Source: Litsea cubeba
Lineage: Eukaryota > Streptophyta > Magnoliopsida > Laurales > Lauraceae
Assembly (NCBI GenBank): GCA_012931725.1
Contig: CM022946.1
Location: forward strand, 59,555,750-59,619,749
Reading direction: 5' to 3'
DNA: 64,000 nucleotides
The notes beneath the pieces were generated by a model, which saw only the letters and a list, made by a program, of their open reading frames with translations, was not told the DNA's origin and ran no database searches. This document shows positions 61,198-64,000 of the stretch, piece by piece; the stretch's first letter is position 1, and the number at the start of each line of letters is the position of its first letter. Both the position numbers and the translations under genes were made by a program.

Positions 61198-62973
61198 TTG
61201 TTTATTGCAATTTGATGGATGCATCATTCATTTTATTCATCATTTGAATTCACACACATGTATTGATTTAGAAAATCTTGAAATCTTGATTTACACATGC
61301 ATTGTTTTAAATCTTGTAAATCATATGTTTCATGCATGTTTTGGTTTTAATCTTGGATGCATTCAACTTGAAAAAGAGTTTTATAAATCAAGCAAGCCTA
61401 TGGTTTTAAAACTTTTTAATCATTTTAGGCTTTTTATATTTCATGATTTTAAACCTCTTAGAATGATTTAAAATCATGTTTCCATGCTTGATTTAATGGC
61501 CCAAAGTGTCCCCACTTGAAAATACTTTGAAATATGCAAAATAAGCATTTTTGGGGGAAATGGTCCAGGGGACCCGGTCGACCCGCAGTGTGGCCGGTCG
61601 ACCGAGCCCATGGACCCGGTCGACCGAGCCCACTGCGGGTCGATCGGGAAAGAGCCAACAACTCTTTTTCAAACGGTCAGTTTTATGACCGTTGAAGCCC
61701 AGGTCGACCCGGGAAAGTGCAGGTCGACCGGGCACTCGCAGAACTCAACTTTTTGAGTATAAAAAGGGGTTCATTCCCATTGAAAAGTTGTTGATCAAAG
61801 TGGAACTCTCAAGCCTTCTTGAGGTGTTTGAAGAGAAGAAAAAGGGGATGAACTAAGAGAGATCAAAGGGGGTCATTAGTAAAGCTCAAGCTTGGATTAA
61901 GGAAGTTAAATCACTAAATAAGCTTTACTTTTATTAATCATATGTTTTATGCTTTGAGTAAATTATTGGTAAATGATTTGTAGCATATAAACTATGATGT
62001 GTTAAATCCATTACCTTCATTCAATCTTTGTTTTAGATTGTGATGGATTTCTCACTTTGATTCAAACCAAGTTTTGGGTTAAAACTTTATAAATCATGTT
62101 TTGTTAAAACCTTTGATTTGTTTTATAAACATGTTTCATTAACTTGTTTGAATCATCTTTGTTGTTTTCATTCATTTGATCTTTAATTAAACCTTCATTT
62201 TGAAAACAACATTGCATATGCATCACATGTTTAGGATAAATTAATTTCATACAACTTGTGTCATCTTGATTTTCATAAATCATTTACAAGTTAGTATTTT
62301 TGAACATGTGATTTGCATAACACTTCAATCAAATATTTTTATGAGCATTAAACTTTTGAATTGCTTTAAGCATAAAATAGATTGAGCTTTAATTTTAATC
62401 TTGATTGAAGTTTTCACACACACACCTCATAAGCATTCAACTTTGCATTACTTAGTGTGTTTGTGTGAGTTGCATTACACTTTCATATCCGCCTATCTTA
62501 GAGGCAAATTTATTAGAGCTTAAATTGTAATCTCTTAGAGTGTTTTGTGAAGACACTTTCTTTGAGAGAAATCATTTTCTTGTAAGGTTATTGCTTAGCC
62601 ATTTAAAAGCATTGTGTAAAGGTTGTTGTTTAGCCTAGAAAAACAATATTGTAAGGTTATTGCTTATCCTTGGAAAGCATATTGTAGAGGTTATTGCTTA
62701 GCCTTTTGAAAAGCATAATAGTGGAAATCCGGTGGGGTGTTGGATACACAAGCCGGTAGTGGATGTAGGCATTGAGGCCGAACCACTATAAATCTTTGTA
62801 TAGTGGTGATTGCTTTTGTGGTGATTGTTTTGTTTAGCTTCCGCATTATGTATGTTAATCATCACATGTGACTAGTTTGTTTTAAAGAAATTAAAATTGG
62901 TCATAATTAGTCATTAAGTGTAGCTCACCCTATTCACCCCCCCCCTCTAGGGTTAGGATCCCAAGGACTTTCA
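61198..62973 (+). mobile_element. Solo LTR of a Sirevirus-like element, related to E1 and E2
   Basis: 1776 bp, TGTTAGG...GGACTTTCA, flanked by CTGGC on both sides (61193-61197 and 62974-62978). It has the same plan as the E1 LTR in opposite orientation: TATA box TATAAAAAG at 61758-61766, palindrome cluster of GGTCGACCGGG-type words at 61567-61737 just upstream, and the CACCCCCCCCCCTCTAGGG stretch near the end. It interrupts the antisense gene. Confidence 0.95.
61567..61737 (+). promoter_or_regulatory. Palindrome cluster upstream of the TATA box in the solo LTR
   Basis: Six or so copies of CCGGTCGACC-like words (each holding GTCGAC or GTCGATC), the last ending about 20 bp before the TATA box at 61758. 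Same position as in E1 and E2 but with a different core sequence. Confidence 0.6.
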
Positions 62974-64000
62974 CTGGCTTTTGTACTTTCAGCTCGTCGC
63001 CTTCTATGATTTTTTTAAGGAGAAGGAGGGCTCAAAAGTAAGATCCAGCAGTTGGAAGAGTTTTAGCTCTTCGTCTCCCAACTTCTTTGAAAGTGGGGAG
63101 CCTTTTGATAGCATGACCTGGGAAGACAGGGCTAAGGATCTAGGTTCAAAGAAGATTTTGGCTATGCAAGAAGATTTGAGAGATTTCTTTACGAGTACAA
63201 ATGCCATATGTCCTGACATTGCACTGCGGAGAGATCTCACTGTTTACCTCACTTTTTGGCTAGGTGAGGCTATTTTTGCTGGAGGAGATGGAACGCATAT
63301 CAGGCCGCGTTGTATTTTTCTAGATTGTCAGATGGCGTTTGGAGAGCAGCTTGCTTTGGTGCCAGCTCTTTACTCCTACTTGTCTACCGAACTACAGGCT
63401 GCTGCTTTTTTGGTTCGGCTTGGGCTCCCTATGAATAGGGTATTTTCAGCCCATATTTTTTATTCATGTTATGTATACCATTGTCCTGGCTTCCACCAGC
63501 TGGGTGCTGCACAGGATGATGATCCTCTCATGATTCGACTGGCTAAGGGTAAAGCCGTGTCCGAATCACTTTTGTTTGCCCGCATGAGGATCTGACGGTT
63601 ATGGGACGTCGAGATGGAGCAGTCTTCAGTGAAGCTTTCTCCGGAGTTGCGGAAGAAGTCTTTTGACTTTGGTGCCTCCCGAGACTCTACCAGGGTAGGG
63701 TCGGGAAGGCATTACTCCTTAACAAATGCAGAGAAGGAGTGGCTTTTCAGCATACGTGTCGGCACGATGGTGTACCGCGGACATCTTTTCATCGCATCCA
63801 GCCGTATGTACCTTCTCGCTTTGCTCTACAATTGGGCTTTTCTCAAGGCGTTGTTGGAGCGCCTTCAAGCATGGTGAAGCGCTATGGAGGTTTACAGGAT
63901 GGGAGAAATGCATGGGCTTTCTATAGTGCTGAAGACACTACTGCCATGATTTCTTATCCTGTGTTGTCGACTTCCCGGACTGCCGGCTTCATGAAGTGGT

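Larger units (their letters stand above)
46087..64000 (-). mobile_element. E4: Tat-like gypsy element, 3' part, with an antisense gene
   Basis: Minus-strand element. The 3' LTR is 46087-58392 (about 2531 bp after removal of the copia insertion and one ATGGC), starting TGTTGACAC and ending CCATCA. Upstream of the LTR start, on the minus strand, is the purine stretch CTCGAGGGGCCATT (58393-58406). The flanks CTCCC (46082-46086) and AATGG (58393-58397) do not match, so this is not a solo LTR but the end of an element continuing to the right. The internal part holds tandem repeats and a plus-strand gene. No pol is visible before the window ends. Confidence 0.72.
59578..64000 (+). pseudogene. Plant-mobile-domain-like gene on the strand opposite to E4
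   Basis: Exon 1 is ATGGCTTCAA (59578-59587). The intron ends at 60230, and exon 2 continues in frame as a basic Ser/Arg-rich start and a helical part (QQAWEKVQYVKYLEECD). A TGA at 60392-60394 interrupts, then the frame runs on to FRLRSRFSADSEWKSRTDRI, MNGEIGFSLKELSAITGLPI and SEEFW at 61197, where a solo LTR enters. It resumes at 62974 (FQLVAFYDFFKE) to a TGA at 63593-63595 and on to a frameshift near 63780 (next true segment SMVKRYGGLQDGRNAWAFY). The protein looks like the aminotransferase-like/plant mobile domain family, known in MAIN/MAIL proteins and in plant transposons; its biochemical role in elements is unknown. Four independent lesions: dead copy. Runs off the window. Confidence 0.72.

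Noticed and set aside
61198..61471. Last 90 residues of the open frame starting at 60431
   Set aside because: Read-through into the solo LTR, not part of the original protein.

Overview
The window is nuclear DNA of a flowering plant and consists almost entirely of nested and decayed transposable elements. I see no ordinary host gene, tRNA, rRNA, CRISPR array or bacterial-type operon. The plant assignment rests on Ty1/copia elements with tRNA-Met primer sites (including Sirevirus-like ones with several polypurine tracts), Tekay/Tat-like Ty3/gypsy LTRs, an En/Spm (CACTA) transposon with a TNP2-type transposase, an L1-type LINE, and a gene related to the plant mobile domain family. The species cannot be told.

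Left part (1-38888) is a stack of insertions whose junctions can mostly be read to the base. A 13.1-kb CACTA element (4642-17712, 3-bp target duplication) lies in the gag gene of a gag-only Sirevirus-like element E1 (515-20910, 5-bp duplication, LTRs that look identical). E1 lies in the polypurine region of a second, older gag-only relative E2 (window start to 26441). E2 lies in a gypsy-type element A (26447-31817), which seems to lie in an LTR fragment D (31818-32257), which abuts the broken gag of a Tekay-like gypsy element B (32258-36755), which lies in a further LTR, C (36756-38888). All recognisable internal coding in this block reads on the minus strand.

The CACTA element carries two minus-strand genes. 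The first is a four-exon TNPD/TNP2 transposase that reassembles to 1084 residues with consistent splice phases. The second is a 14-exon gene joining a plant transposase-24-like part to an ULP1-type cysteine protease. It has one in-frame stop and Asn where the catalytic Asp is expected. Its termini hold dense arrays of a TGTGTCGG motif, the kind of site bound by TNPA-like proteins.

Middle part (39202-46086): a Tat-like solo LTR (39202-41791, duplication GGAAA), an 851-bp hAT-type element (8-bp duplication), and a broken LINE with a 131-bp hairpin MITE inside it. The LINE is cut at 46086 by another Tat-like element, E4.

Right part (46087-64000): E4 is read on the minus strand. Its 3' LTR (46087-58392) is split by a nearly intact but frame-broken copia element (48554-58323, duplication ATGGC). 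To the right comes E4's 3' internal region with tandem repeats. On the opposite strand there is then a gene with its own TATA box and an intron, coding for a plant-mobile-domain-like protein. That gene is disabled by premature stops, a frameshift and a Sirevirus-like solo LTR (61198-62973, duplication CTGGC). The 5' half of E4 lies beyond the window.

Recurring themes are: premature stops that one C-to-T or G-to-A change could explain, as expected of methylated repeats; and short palindromes of the type CGGTCGACCG or CGGTTGACCG in the LTRs of several unrelated families, placed just upstream of the TATA box in the Sirevirus-like ones.
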